This document shows positions 47,555-62,071 of a stretch of 64,000 nucleotides of DNA, piece by piece. Source of the DNA: Oscheius onirici (Eukaryota > Nematoda > Chromadorea > Rhabditida > Rhabditidae); contig OW051470.1 in the NCBI GenBank assembly GCA_932521025.1, positions 3,024,501 through 3,088,500 on the forward strand, in the 5' to 3' direction. The translations under genes and the position numbers were made by a program. A model generated the notes under the pieces. It had not been told where the DNA came from and did no database searches. It worked only from the letters and a program-made list of their open reading frames with translations. Position 1 is the stretch's first letter. Each line of letters opens with the position of its first letter.

Positions 47555-50045
47555 ATGGCTTCTCGTCGACAGTCGGTCGGTCTGGCTTTGAAACAATTCG
47601 CTCAGAGCTTTCTCCCAACTGGAGAGAGTAGTCCAGAACTGAAGGTGAGTCTTTGAATGGGATTGAAGAGGCTTCTCGAGAGAGTCTCAAGACCGCCCCT
47701 TCAATGGCAATAAGGCTAGGATTTCATCTGGCTGCTAAATGATAGCCAGGTTTCCAGTCAGGCCGGCAGACTTTGGAGTGAGCAGTTTCTATTTCCAAAG
47801 ATAGATTCTTTGACCGTTTGTATTGGTTCTCGGGAAGCTAGACTTTCTTCCTACCGGTTAACTACATAGCTATCAACCTACTTTGTGATCGTCTCTTCGC
47901 GTTGTTCAGTTTGACCTTATCCGCGTCAAAATATGATTTGGTTGGGCACATTCTAGGAACAAACTTTATGTAGAAACAGTTCAATTCGACCGTTTTTCAG
48001 ATGCCCACCACACAGATCAACATTGTCATGAGTGAACCTCGAGTTCTGGCCGGAGAATTTATTCAGGCTAAAGTAAGCTGACCGCCTTTTTTTCTGAAAG
48101 AATAGAAACCTTTAGATTCTGATCGATTCCGCCGATCCCGATACAGTAATCCATTCCCTGACGGCAGAAGTCAAGGGAGTAGGCAGAACAGGCTGGGTAA
48201 ACATCCATACCGACAAGATATTCGAGACGGAAAAGTTATACATGAACATGCAGCTGGCTCTCTGTCCCGAAGGAATGCGACTTCCAGTTGGAAAACATCA
48301 GTTCCCGTTACAGGTAAGGCATTTGGAACTACTGGAAAAGCATATTTTATAGGCTCTGATTCCTGAAAATGCTCCGAGCAGCTACGAGAGTCAGTTTGGG
48401 ACTGTCCGATACCAGATCAAAGTCATCTTGACCTGTAATACCGACCAGGTTATTTTTGAGTTTTTAAAGCGAGCCTCCCCCGCTACCCCTTTTGAATTTG
48501 CGCGCGCAAATTCTTCGACACCTGATTCACTGGTGTAGTGGTACTCTGCGTGGTTTACTATTTTTGAAGTACTGGGTTCAGCACTTTGGTACGGTAATTG
48601 CCTTTTGCTTATTCGTTTACACGTATTAACGAAGTAGCGAGTTAGACAGTAAAAGTCTGTGCATTCGATAATGATGCTGAAGCCAATTTATGTACCCAAT
48701 CCCCGTTTCATAGACGGATGCCGAAAGATAAACATCCCTGAGTATCCCAAAGAAATGCAAAAAACATTATAGGCATGTGGGAATTGAACCCATGGTCATA
48801 TGTTTTACAGTCGATAATGTTATCCACTAGGTCAGTCAGCGTCGATCTGCGGCGACGTACATGAGCTTCGCTAATCAGCTAATACACGGTGCTCCGCTGC
48901 AAGCGGGGGAGGCTCGCTTTAAAGAACCATTTTCTCAAGGCAACCTGCTCGGAATGTTTCCCTGTGGTCGTCTTATCCCGTTCCTTTTTCGACGACGTTC
49001 CAATGAACGTCCTGTCTCCAATTGACTTCAAAGACGAAGTCGACTTTACGTGTTGTACTCTCCCTTTCGGTTGTGTAACTATTGTCATATCTTTGCCAAG
49101 GACGGCGTACAGATTGGGAGAAGTGAGTTGAAACAAAACTCAAGAACTAATGGAGCATTCAGACGATCGAAGCTCAGATATCTATAAATTCAAAGACGAG
49201 GAAAATGCTCAAGGATTGTACAGTAGCTTTGATTATGAAGACGCAGTTTGAGGCAAGAAGCAGGTGAGAAGTTTTGTTCATCCTCGCCGAATATTTAACG
49301 CTAGCATGTTCTAAACGGGTCAAAGTTCGGTCAGTCTCTTTTCGAAGGAAGTATTCGTGACATCTCTCTACTACTAAAGCGCAATGATGTCCGTCGTGAA
49401 CTCTGTCTGTCGGTTTGTTCGTGGCCACGAGAATCGTCGTGAAAAGTTATACATTGTCAAGATTAGAGTCACGTTTGAACTTGGAGTGGGAACGAGATAG
49501 TGAATGCAAGTTAGGTTTAGAGAGTAGTCGTGTTGAATTGGAATACAAAACTTGGACAGAAATTCTTGCTTACGTGAGCGAGAGGGTTGCTTCAAACTAC
49601 GTCTGTCAGAACCTTGTTTCAGATATGAACACGTTGACGAGAAAAAGCTGAGTGAACAGCTTTTGGAGCTGATACCTCTTGGAGCTGTGAGGTCACGGAG
49701 CAAATCGGTTCGTTTGACTTTCTGCTCTTAAAAATCGAATCAGGTATTTGAAAAGTGTCTCATTCGTATCCCGGACGGTGCTCCACCCACAGAAGGATAC
49801 AATAGAGGAAACGGGGAGACTTCAATCATAACTATCCACTACGTGCTGAAATTGACTGCAACACCAGGTTTGAAGAAGAAAACCATAAAAAACAGCCATC
49901 AGGAATCGAGTGCGAGATACCCGTTACGGTCACTTCACGGGGATACCGAGATCCCAACAAGAATGCGGCTTTCCTGATTCATTCCAACAGGAATGTAAAT
50001 TCGAAGACGGTCAGCATTCTTGAAGAGAAGCTAGTCTACTGTTGA
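47555..50045 (+). CDS. Arrestin-domain-containing protein
   Basis: The ATG at 47555 gives MASRRQSVGLALKQFAQSFL, then an arrestin-N domain: INIVMSEPRVLAGEFIQAKI (the 'y.pGe.v.G.v' strand pair), a WVNIHTDKIFETE loop, LPVGKHQFPLQALIPENAPS ('.GeH.fpF.f.LP...PsS') and VRYQIKVILTC. The arrestin-C domain follows: VVLSRSFFDDVPMNVL, YRLGETIEAQISINSK (again the '.GE.i' strand) and later CLIRIPDGAPPTEGYN. It ends SILEEKLVYC. Alpha-arrestins act as adaptors that couple membrane proteins to ubiquitination and endocytosis; that role is inferred from family. Two introns hold transposon or repeat DNA (48463-48923 and about 49280-49620), which inflates the gene. Confidence 0.85.
48463..48923. mobile_element. 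TIR element with internal tRNA-derived sequence, in arrestin intron
   Basis: The left end TTTAAAGCGAGCCTCCCCCG is matched by its inverted form at the right (about 48903-48923). Between them lies DNA unlike coding sequence, including a tRNA-like stretch on the minus strand (48771-48842). Either a SINE lies inside a DNA element or a tRNA-bearing element has terminal repeats. Confidence 0.6.
48771..48842 (-). pseudogene. tRNA-derived sequence (SINE-like or tRNA pseudogene)
   Basis: Read on the minus strand it contains TGACCTAGTGGATA, close to an internal A box, and GGGTTCAATTCCC, a good B box, at tRNA-like spacing (about 45 nt), with an intervening anticodon-arm-like region. The expected acceptor-stem pairing is not seen, so I do not call a functional tRNA. 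Confidence 0.5.
49355..49620 (-). repeat. Rep-A dispersed repeat in arrestin intron, inverted
   Basis: Contains CTCTCTACTACTAAAGCGCA, GTGGCCACGAGAATCGTCGT and TTTGAACTTGGAGTGGGAAC, the complement of the Rep-A copy at 26875-27150. It sits in the intron before the exon encoding YEHVDEKKLSEQLLELIPLG. Confidence 0.65.
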
Positions 50046-50842
50046 ACAATGCACATTATTATCAAGATATCTTTTAGTCCTCGCTGAAAAGGGTTACGGA
50101 ATCAGGGCTGGGTGGATAGTAAAATCTAATGAGATTAGCGATTATCCACTGTTCGGTGAAAAAAACAAGATTATCCGCTATTCCAAGCCAAACTTTTGGA
50201 ATTCTTGCGGTTATCTGATAACCACAAAAACAGCGATTAATTGCGTTTGCGGATATCCGCACAGCCCTGTACGGAATGTTGCCAGTTCAACGCCATAACA
50301 AGTGATTGGATGATGAAACATTGTGAAGGTGTCCACTTCAAAAATATTTCAATAATAACCAGGCGACTTCATCGCCTGGCCAAACTTTTCTACCTACTCT
50401 TTATCGTTTTCTCAAGCTTTCTACTTCCCCCTAACACAGCAGAAGCCCAAGTATGTATAAACTCTGTTCTGTAAAGTTCAGCAGTAACTTGCTATCTAAT
50501 CCTGACGTTTCTAGTGGCCATGGACAAACAGCGACAGGACTTTCACTTTAGATACTTCGACCAGCCGTCTACGCCGGCTGTCGCCTGCGGCGCTCAGAAG
50601 TGCGAAGAATGTTGTCCAAACATTAGATTTCTCGTCCCCCTAAGTTCAAAACTAACTATCTAATCCTAAGAAAAGCTAACTTGTTCGTGGCCATGGACAA
50701 ACAAATAAACAGTCCACCACAGACACCACTGCACTTTAGTAGTAGGGAGATCAGCGGGGAACCCCTCTCCAAATAAATTAGAAAAAAAACCACAAAGCAA
50801 TCATTTATATAAAATCCGTACAAAACATACATCGGAGTAGAA
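50046..50842. other. Intergenic region between arrestin and alpha-tubulin genes
   Basis: No gene. Rep-A copies lie at about 50480-50755 (CGTGGCCATGGACAAACA twice). The interval 50100-50265 holds degenerate text around GATTATCC and GCGGATATCCGC, part of a motif family also seen near 53150-53290 and 55325-55400. The two genes converge here, so both 3' ends lie inside. Confidence 0.5.
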
Positions 50843-52571
50843 CTAATAGTTTTCATCTTCCTCGTCACCGACAGCCTCAGCGGAGTCGGTTCCAACTTCC
50901 TCGTAGTCTCGCTCGAGGCAGGCCAAGTCCTCGCGGGCTTCACTGAACTCGCCTTCTTCCATTCCTGAAAGCTTCATTTGGACAAAAAATAAACAAGGTT
51001 TACCTTCTCCGACGAACCAGTGGACAAAAGCGCGCTTGGCGTACATCAGATCGAACTTGTAGTCGAGACGGGCCCAGGCTTCAGCGATCGCAGTGGTGTT
51101 GGTCAGCATACAGCAGGAGCGGGGCACTTTGGCGAGATCCGATCCCTCGACGGCTACAGGAGGCTGGTAGTTGATTCCGACTTTGAATCCAGTGGGGCAC
51201 CAGTCGACGAATTGGACAGTTTTCTTCGTCTTGATAGTGTTGATGGCCGAATTGACGTCTTTCGGGACGACATCTCCTCTGTACAACAGGCAGACTGCCA
51301 TATACTTTCCTTGACGCGGGTCACATTTGACCATCTGGTTGTTGGTGTCGAAACACATATTGGTGAGATCGTTAACACTCAGAGACTCGTGGTAGGCCTT
51401 GGCTGCAGAGATGATGGGAGCCTGAATACAAAAATGAAGAGAATTAAAAGACTCTTACCATGGTCGAAAGAGGGAAGTGGACACGAGGATAGGGAACAAG
51501 ATTGGTCTGGAACTCGTTCAGATCCACATTGAGAGCTCCTTGGAATCGAAGAGAAGCCGTGATGGAAGAGACGACCTGGGCTATGATCCTGTTGAGATTG
51601 ACGTACGAGGGCCGGGGGACATCGAGATTGCGACGGCAGATGTCGTAAATAGCCTGAAAACTCAAATATAAACTAGGATTTGTGACGAAATTACCTCGTT
51701 GTCAACCATGAACGCGCAGTCAGAATGCTCCAATGTGGTGTGGGTGGTGAGGACAGAGTTGTACGGCTCGACCACAGAGGTGCTAACTTGCGGAGCAGGA
51801 TAGACGGCGAACTCGAGTTTGGACTTTTTGCCGTATTCCACAGAGAGCTTCTCCATCAGCAGAGAAGTGAAGCCGGATCCGGTTCCACCGCCAAACGAGT
51901 GGAAGACGAGGAATCCTTGAAGTCCATTGCAGTTGTCAGCCAGCTTGCGCAACTTCTCACAGACGACGTCGATGATCTCCTTTCCGACCGTGTAGTGTCC
52001 ACGAGCATAGTTGTTGGCGGCATCCTCCTTTCCCACGATGAGCGATTCGGGGTGGAAGAGCTTCTGGTAGGTGCCATGACGGATTTCATCTAGATTTTCC
52101 ATCATAATAAATATACTTGGGCACGCAGCTCGCTGGCGCATACTTGGGGGAACGTGTCTCTCAAAATTTCTTCAAACGACTCTTGGCATCATTTTTGCCG
52201 GAGCTTCTTTAGAGCTATACTGACCTCTTACAAAAATGACGCCAAGGTTTGTTCGAAGAAATTTTGAGAGACACGTTACCCCAAGTATATAATATATGCG
52301 TCAGCGAGCCGCGTGCCCAAGTATAATAATAAACATATAAAAATGAGCACTAACCTACAACGGTGGGCTCCAGATCGCACATGACGGCTCTGGGCACATA
52401 GCGTCCATTAGACGTCTCCGAGAAGAAAGTGGACATCGAACTGTTTTCATTGCCCTTGCCGTTTATTGTGCCGTCCGGGTTGATTCCATGCTCCAGGCAG
52501 TAGAGCTCCCAACACGAGTTACCGATCTGAACTCCGGCCTGGCCAATGTGGACGGACAGAACCTCGCGCAT
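50843..52571 (-). CDS. Alpha-tubulin, divergent isotype
   Basis: Five exons. It starts [20 protein letters not shown] and [14 protein letters not shown], alpha-tubulin signatures, and contains the GTP-binding GGGTGSGF loop. It ends [20 protein letters not shown] and DEEDENY, with a terminal tyrosine. The N-terminal loop is [20 protein letters not shown] in place of the usual region with acetylatable Lys40, so K40 is not conserved. Other differences from canonical alpha-tubulin include '[20 protein letters not shown]' and '[11 protein letters not shown]'. Tubulin alpha/beta dimers build microtubules; divergent isotypes in nematodes are often neuron- or cilia-specific. The first intron (about 52106-52353) contains a MITE. 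Confidence 0.95.
52112..52325. mobile_element. Palindromic MITE in alpha-tubulin intron
   Basis: The left end TATACTTGGGCACGCAGCTC and the right end CGAGCCGCGTGCCCAAGTATA-type sequence are inverted copies, with further matching arms (GTGTCTCTCAAAATTTCTTC). The TA ends and palindromic structure fit a Tc1/mariner-type MITE with a TA target. The length is 214 bp. Confidence 0.8.
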
Positions 52572-52709
52572 TTTGCCTGAAAGAAAGTATGAAAAATGCT
52601 GCCGAGAAAGGAATTAAAAAAAATATTTGCGAGTTTGCTCGAGTGATATTACTTATAGGCTCCTCCCTCAAAAATACACGTTCAGGGAATTATCATAAAA
52701 AGGTGACTC

Positions 52710-52923
52710 TAAAGTCTGTTCAAAAAAAAAAAAGAACGCAACAGTAACCCATAAATATTTCTCTTCGAGAACCACAAACCACTCAAGCGCGGCAATTCAC
52801 CGTTGAGAAAATCAAGAAATCGGTTTGAACTGTTGCAGTTTACCCTGAAAATCAGAGGTTTGTGGTTCTCGAAGCGAAATACTTATGGGTTACTGTTGCG
52901 TTCATTTTTTTTAACAGACTTTA
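52710..52923. mobile_element. MITE with TAAAGTCTGTTC termini
   Basis: TAAAGTCTGTTCAAAA is repeated in inverted form at the right end. Inside, CAACAGTAACCCATAAATAT and GAGAACCACAAACC pair with GGTTTGTGGTTCTC and its partner. The start TGTTCAAAA and CAGTAACCCAT are shared in variant form with the element at 54081-54851. Confidence 0.75.
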
Positions 52924-53299
52924 CGCCTTCACTTTTTCCACTCAAGTTGGAAGAAAAACTGGCAAAAAGATTTTTGGGTCAGGTAAGTAAACAGCACCGA
53001 TTACGGTAACAGATTACGGTCCCGAAACGAACAATTCTTGGCGGGAACTAGAATTTACGGTAATGACACGAGTTTTTTCTTTTTTTTTTAGGAAAAACCA
53101 CACAAGTACATAAGTAGGGTAGCAAGCCAGCCTGGCCTGTGCAAACGTCGAACGTCCGCATCAGGGATCGGCGGATGGATGAACCGCATCCGCGGATATC
53201 TCATTTTCGACATCCGCATCCTCAAAACCAAAAAAGTGACTATCCGCATTTTTTTGCGCGTATTTGCGGGTAAGTCGATACGGTTCTCAATTTTTTCGG

Positions 53300-53554
53300 A
53301 TTAGGGATTTTTCTTAGAAAAAATTTCTAAGACAAGTTGCGGTCGAATTTGTTGATTTTACTTCTTTTATATATTTTTTTTGGGTAAAGTAGTCGCCGTG
53401 TGATTACAAACAGGGTACCATAAAAATATTTTGGAAAAAAAATCGAAAGAAAACCAGACCATAATTTTCGGTAGAAAATTTTTTCTAAGAAAAGTGGCGG
53501 TAAACTTCGACCGTGACTTTTCCTAGAAATTTTTCCTAAGAAAAGCCCCTAACC
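53300..53554. mobile_element. Compact copy of the TTAGGG-type MITE
   Basis: About 255 bp with inverted ends, TTAGGGATTTTTCTTAGAAA at the left and AAGAAAAGCCCCTAACCC at the right. Its interior matches the outer parts of the interrupted element at 1107-2142, giving the uninterrupted form of that family. Confidence 0.8.
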
Positions 53555-54080
53555 CATTTTTTTGCTTACCTCACCGTTTCATCTGTTTCGTCATCTTCTT
53601 TCATGTTTTTTATACTGTTTTACCAGCTGCCTTTGGCAGCTGTCGCTGCCAAAGTGAATGTTTTTTTGGTCCTCAAAAGTTGAAAAAAAAGAAGTATTAC
53701 CGTCCCCACGAACTTTTGCACTTTCGTGTTCGTCATGCGAACCGGACACTGTTCGTGTTCGTGTCCGACACAAACGAACAGCGAACACGGACGTCCGCCC
53801 AATCCTGGTAGACTCTACCTCCTCAGCGGGTACAGTACAGGTAAAATCGACGTTGTTTTCACAGAATATTTTTTTTCCTTGTTGATTTATTGTTGCATTC
53901 TCTGAGTCAAAGAGTCCAGAAGATTCCCTGTAGCCCTTAGCTGATCTGCTTTCGTGCGGAGAACTCCCAAATTGACAGATTCGACACTATCCCTACCCAA
54001 AATAAACCTGATTCGTCAACCAAAATAATCCATAGCGAAATTCCTAAAATATAGCAGTCAAAGTGGCCGAGACTAATATG

Positions 54081-54851
54081 GTTTGTTCAAAAAAAAAAAA
54101 AAAAAAAAAAAAGAGAGCTCGACCGTAACCCATTTATTTCCGCGCGAGACCCTTATAACATGGAAACATAGGATACTCAGCTATAGGTCTCGCCAAAGTG
54201 ACCTTCAAAATTTGGTTCCGGCTTGGTCTCGAGGGGACTTGGCGCGCAAATTATTTTTGGCGGTATTTCAAATTTTTGCCGTTTTTCTAGTCGAATTTTT
54301 GTTCTTTTCTTATTTTAGGTCATTTTTCTTGTTTATTCTTGCCTATCAATCGTGCAAATGCCCTCTATGATTATAAGAAAAAAATAGTGGAAAATAGTTG
54401 TTTTCAATTTTTACCGTTTCTCTTTGTCAAAGCAAGTGATTTCATCGGCAGGATTGATAAATCACAAGTAGGAGTACTATTCCCAAGTACTATTCCCTAT
54501 ATAAGCATACAACCGCATCAACACTCTCTTAGAGCGTCATTTTTCTATTTTTGATTATGTCGGATTTCTTTTTTCACAAAATCATAGAGGGCATTTGCAC
54601 GATTGAGAGGCAAGAAAGAAACAAGAAAAATGACCTAAAATAAGAAAAAGGAACAAAAATTCGACTAGAAAAACGGCAAAAATTTGAAATACCGCCAAGA
54701 ATAATTTGCGCCCCAAGTCCCCTCGAGATCAAGGCGGAACCATATTTTGAAAGTCGTTTTGGCGATACCTATAAGTTTTTCTGTTGTTATTCCGGTCTCG
54801 CAGCGAATTAAACGGGTAATGGTCGGGCTCTTTTTTTTTTTTTGAACAAAC
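54081..54851. mobile_element. Large foldback element with arms of nearly 300 bp
   Basis: The left arm 54081-54371 and right arm 54580-54851 are near-perfect inverted copies, separated by about 210 bp. The ends are GTTTGTTCAAAA with a long A run and TTTTTGAACAAAC. Both arms contain GAGCTCGACCGTAACCCAT-type text and a block with CTAGTCGAATTTTTGTTC. TAATATGG occurs next to both ends. It has no coding capacity, so it is non-autonomous. Confidence 0.8.
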
Positions 54852-56004
54852 TATAATATGGTTACAACACCATTAATAAGTGTTGCGAACCAAAAATTTA
54901 TCAACAATCGGTCGATTTTCCCATCACTTCGGGCTTTTGATCTTCCTAAAGAAGTGAAAAGTTTCGAAACGGCGCGGGCGTCGAGATAATACGGGTGGGG
55001 CGTGGCGGACGCCGGCAGCAAAATCTCTCCCAAAACCTCGTGGAGTTTTTTTCTGTTTCGTTTCTCTATTTTTCTAGCATTTTTCATGTTCATCTAGCAA
55101 AACGCTTATGCTCTTTCACTTGGAAACAAAATAAAACAGAACAAGTGGTGAAAACACCGAGAAAAAAGCAAAACAATCGTTACGTGCGCATTTTCGGTGA
55201 AACGCACAAGGCTTCGGACGGACAGAGACGACAACCCCTTAAATTTACAGGATGATTGTGTGTTGATATTCAACGATTTTTTCGTTCAGCACGCATTGAT
55301 TTTTCTCAATGAAAACAATTTTTTTCAAAATCCGCATCCGCGGATATCCGCCATAGTTGCTAAATCCGCATCCGCACCTGTTTTTTTGGGTTGCGGATGT
55401 ATCCACCATACCATTTTGACATTCGCCCATCCCCCGCCCGCATATCGTTCGGAGAAATTTACCAAAAAGTACTCACTCCGGTCCCATTTTTTATTTTGCC
55501 CGCGTCGCGGCTTCATATGGACAGATGGACACGGATTAACTTTAAAGGAACAGACGGATTTCTTGGCACGAGCAGAAGCATACAGTGGCGAGTAAAACCC
55601 GCGTGGCCTAATTGTTTGCATTTTTATTGAAAAAAAAGTCCGCCACAATGCCTCGGCTGGAACAATCACTGAATTTTTCATTTCCTGGAGTCTGCAGACA
55701 GGGACTAAACACATCGTTCTTTTCTTGTACATATTCACAGAAAGGTTTTTCTCATACTAGGCATTGTTAGGCCTATTCTCCTATGGCTCTATCCAAAGAC
55801 TCCAGTTTCCTCAAGTTCTTTTACCTGATTTCGACCCATCGGCAATTCATGCATACGATCAACGTAAATGTTCAACGTAAACGGGTACATCCCAACAAAA
55901 TACTTGACGACATATTCATTCAAGTGAGGAAAAGGTACAAGTTAGAGGTAAAAAAAGGATTCAACCCGTAAATCAAGGAGCACAACTAGATCATACAAAA
56001 AGAG

Positions 56005-59467
<3,463 letters not shown>

Positions 59468-59602
59468 GCTGAAAAAAAGATAGAAAGCAAGCAAATGAAA
59501 AAAAGAGAATAATGAATAGGAAATCCGGGCTTATTAGTGACGAAACGAATGAAATAACCATTCATGTAAAGCAATTGATATGTGACTACGAAGGAATACA
59601 CG

Positions 59603-60746
59603 TTAGACGTTCTTCGCTGCAGTAAATACCTCTTCCTCCTTGTCCAGAGAGAGTAGAAACTCGCTAAAAAGGAAAGGCAATGGTATGGTACCGAAATGAA
59701 ACAAGGCATGCGAATCAATAGACCAAAATAAGGGCATAAACTCCAGCAGCTCAAAAAGAACAGAGCAGTTCGCGATAAAAATCATCTTTACGAGCGATTT
59801 GTCCGAATGAGTCAGTCGTGAGGCTCGTCGGTATCTTCCCAGCAGATAATATACGTACAAAAAGGTAGTGCAGATTGAACAGACGATACAGCACGTCATA
59901 TTGTAGCTGTAGTCAAAATCGGTCTGAAAATCTTAGAAGAAAAAATAATAGCGCCTACCATCATGTTTAGAACATGCTGCGTATAGAAACTAAGACATAC
60001 GAGAGTGAGAAACCACGAGCTGAATTACTCATTGCAGAGATAAACGAGCAAGCTTACAAAAGACGGCCGTTTGGTGATTTGGAAAGACTCGGAAATACGA
60101 TATGGACGGAGGCATAGAATCCGACAACGACGAATGCAAAAGCGGAAAAATAGTCTAGATATTCGGTTAGACGGATGTCAATCCAATGAAAGGCAGTGGA
60201 GCAGATCCTAATTTCAACTACTTGGAAAAAAAGGAACGCCATACCATGTGATTGTACCAACGATTGAATAGCAGCACCATAATTTCCGGCCAGCAAATGA
60301 AACAGCCTTGAATATCCGACTTAGCATTACCAGCATTCCGATAAGATTTGCTAGTGAAAATAGAACTGAAGCCGGCTCCTAAAAATTAACGTTTACTGTT
60401 GAAAGTAGAGGCTGAATACCTGTACAAAAATGTCCGGAGATGCTACATTTAGTGCTATAAATGGCCATTTTCCGTGAAACTGTGGCACAGGAATGCCTTC
60501 TCTTTCAAATAATGCAACTGTATTCCACACACAATTATACCGGCATCTGAATCGAATTTAGATAGCGAGAATATATCCAAACCTTGAACAATTTAGGAAG
60601 GACCAGCTGACGTCTCCAAAGTCGGGACTACAGGCAAATTGCCGTCGACACTGGCCTATACATGACTGATAGGGCTCTGAACGGTCTCCTCTGGACGCGG
60701 TGACAGTTTCGGCCAGTAGCAAAAGCCCGCATAGATACGAAAACAT
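59603..60746 (-). CDS. Post-GPI-attachment phospholipase PGAP3/PER1
   Basis: About 320 residues. The start at 60746 gives a signal peptide ([20 protein letters not shown]) followed by the PER1 start [18 protein letters not shown], then [20 protein letters not shown] with GKWPF, and [18 protein letters not shown] core: [20 protein letters not shown] (the 'H.RD...TE..DYfsA' signature, here with ID in place of RD), later [20 protein letters not shown] ('LE..DfpP....DaHAlWH') and [13 protein letters not shown]3 removes the unsaturated sn-2 chain during GPI-anchor remodelling in the Golgi. It is upstream of PARP-1 on the same strand at an operon-like distance. Confidence 0.9.
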
Positions 60747-61688
60747 TACCCCATCTGAAAATGAAGAAAGATACGAGGTGAAAATAAGTGGTTTTAAAAA
60801 GTGTTTTCGCTGCGACGGTTTTCTGCACAAATGGAGCGGAAACTCATGCTGTATTTGCTCAAAGATGTTCTTTTTTTTTTACTACGAAAACAAGAGTTGC
60901 CTTTTGTTGCAAAACAGGAAAAATACTCGAGCTTTGCCAGACTGCTAGAAAAAAAATATCGGCAATACAGTAATCTGAAAGCAAAGAAATGCCCGCCAAT
61001 TTAAAAGACATGAAAAATTTTAATTTACTTCTTTCCAGTCGTCTTTGTCATTGTACAGTCGAGTCTCGCTATAACGTACACTTTGCGTACAAAGTTTGGC
61101 CACAGTACAAAAAACGCTGTTTTTGTACCCGCTATAACGTACACTCGCTATAACATACTTTTACCTGCACGAACAGGCTTGTTGATTCTGGGTTGTTGCG
61201 CTGCGGTCTGGGCTGGGCTGCGCCGCGGCCAGGTTGGACTTTGCGGCGAGTCAATTCGTTCTAATCTCTTCTGCCGAAGAGGATTTAAACGAATCTGCGA
61301 CAGAAGACGAAGAACAAGAGCGCCTGCCTATCAAATGACTAAAAACAGTTGTTTACATTGAAAACCTCGTTATAACGTACATGCTTCCGTTTTTTTTTCG
61401 CTCAGAACACCTTGCTATAACGTGCACCTCGGTATAACGTACACCTCACTATAACGTACACCTGCACCTGCACCAGGGGTGTACGTTATAGCGAGACTCG
61501 ACTGTATTTTTACTTTAGTATCTGATATAGCCTCTGTTTACTCCAAGAAGTTCTTAGCATTTGTTAAGCTATATTCTATAGCAAAAAAAAACAAAATGCA
61601 GTTTTGTTTTGTTCCTTTCAAACATGTCTTGTGTTTTTCATATCATGCTCTCACGAAATTTTTATTTTTAGGAACAAGCTTTAACACC
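60747..61688. other. Divergent promoter region with pogo-like MITE
   Basis: It lies between the divergent PGAP3 and ACBP starts. The MITE at 61056-61504 takes up about half. The rest has no gene; the open frames near 60700-61000 are not supported. Confidence 0.55.
61056..61504. mobile_element. pogo/Tc1-mariner-type MITE with TA duplication
   Basis: It begins CAGTCGAGTCTCGCTATAAC and ends in the inverted form, flanked on both sides by TA (61054-61055 and 61505-61506). The CAGTCGAG...CGCTATAACG termini resemble pogo/Tigger-type elements. Variants of CTATAACGTACA recur about seven times inside. No transposase is present. Confidence 0.85.
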
Positions 61689-62071
61689 ATGTCTCTTTCT
61701 GTAAGTTTTCCTTTTTTGAAATCTTCATAGTTTCTTACTTTACAGTTTGATGATGCTGCTATCAAGATCAAGACGCTAAAAACTTCCCCTAACAACGACG
61801 AACTTCTTCAACTTTATGCTCTTTACAAACAGGTACGCCTTTTGAATTTAATGTACTAATGTTTTCCAGGGTACCGTAGGAGATAACAACACTGCTCGGC
61901 CTGGAATGTTCGACTTCAAAGGAAAGGCCAAGTGGGATGCTTGGGAAGGAAAAAAAGGTTAGTCCTTTGACATTTTTTTAATACAAACCAAGTTCAGGTA
62001 CCGATTCTAACGAGGCCAAAAAGGCTTACGTCGTCTTGGTCGAGCAGCTGATGGAAAAATACGGCGTTTAG
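61689..62071 (+). CDS. acbp-1: Acyl-CoA-binding protein (ACBP)
   Basis: Four exons (61689-61700, 61746-61832, 61870-61957, 61998-62071) join in frame to 86 residues. [39 protein letters not shown] and [20 protein letters not shown] contain the ACBP signature, with the acyl-CoA-binding YALYKQ and K.KWDAW motifs, and the protein ends in [14 protein letters not shown]. It binds medium- and long-chain acyl-CoA esters in the cytosol. The first exon has only four codons. The next gene starts 167 bp downstream on the same strand, suggesting an operon. Confidence 0.95.

Larger units (their letters stand above)
52572..56004. other. MITE-rich desert between alpha-tubulin and PARP-1
   Basis: No gene is seen. 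The elements at 52710-52923, 53300-53554 and 54081-54851 fill much of it. Degenerate GGATATCC/CCGCATCC motifs occur at 53150-53290 and 55325-55410. The open frame at 55783-55971 has no support. The stretch 53560-53900 holds short repeats of AGCTGCCTTTGGCAGCTG type, including a perfect palindrome. Confidence 0.55.

Noticed and set aside
48771-48842. A functional tRNA gene on the minus strand
   Set aside because: A and B boxes are present but the acceptor stem does not pair, and the sequence sits inside a repeat element.
51020-51532. Long open frame antisense to alpha-tubulin
   Set aside because: Shadow of the conserved tubulin exon on the other strand.
55783-55971. 62-codon basic open frame between MITEs and PARP-1
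   Set aside because: No motif, and no splice or operon context; probably intergenic.
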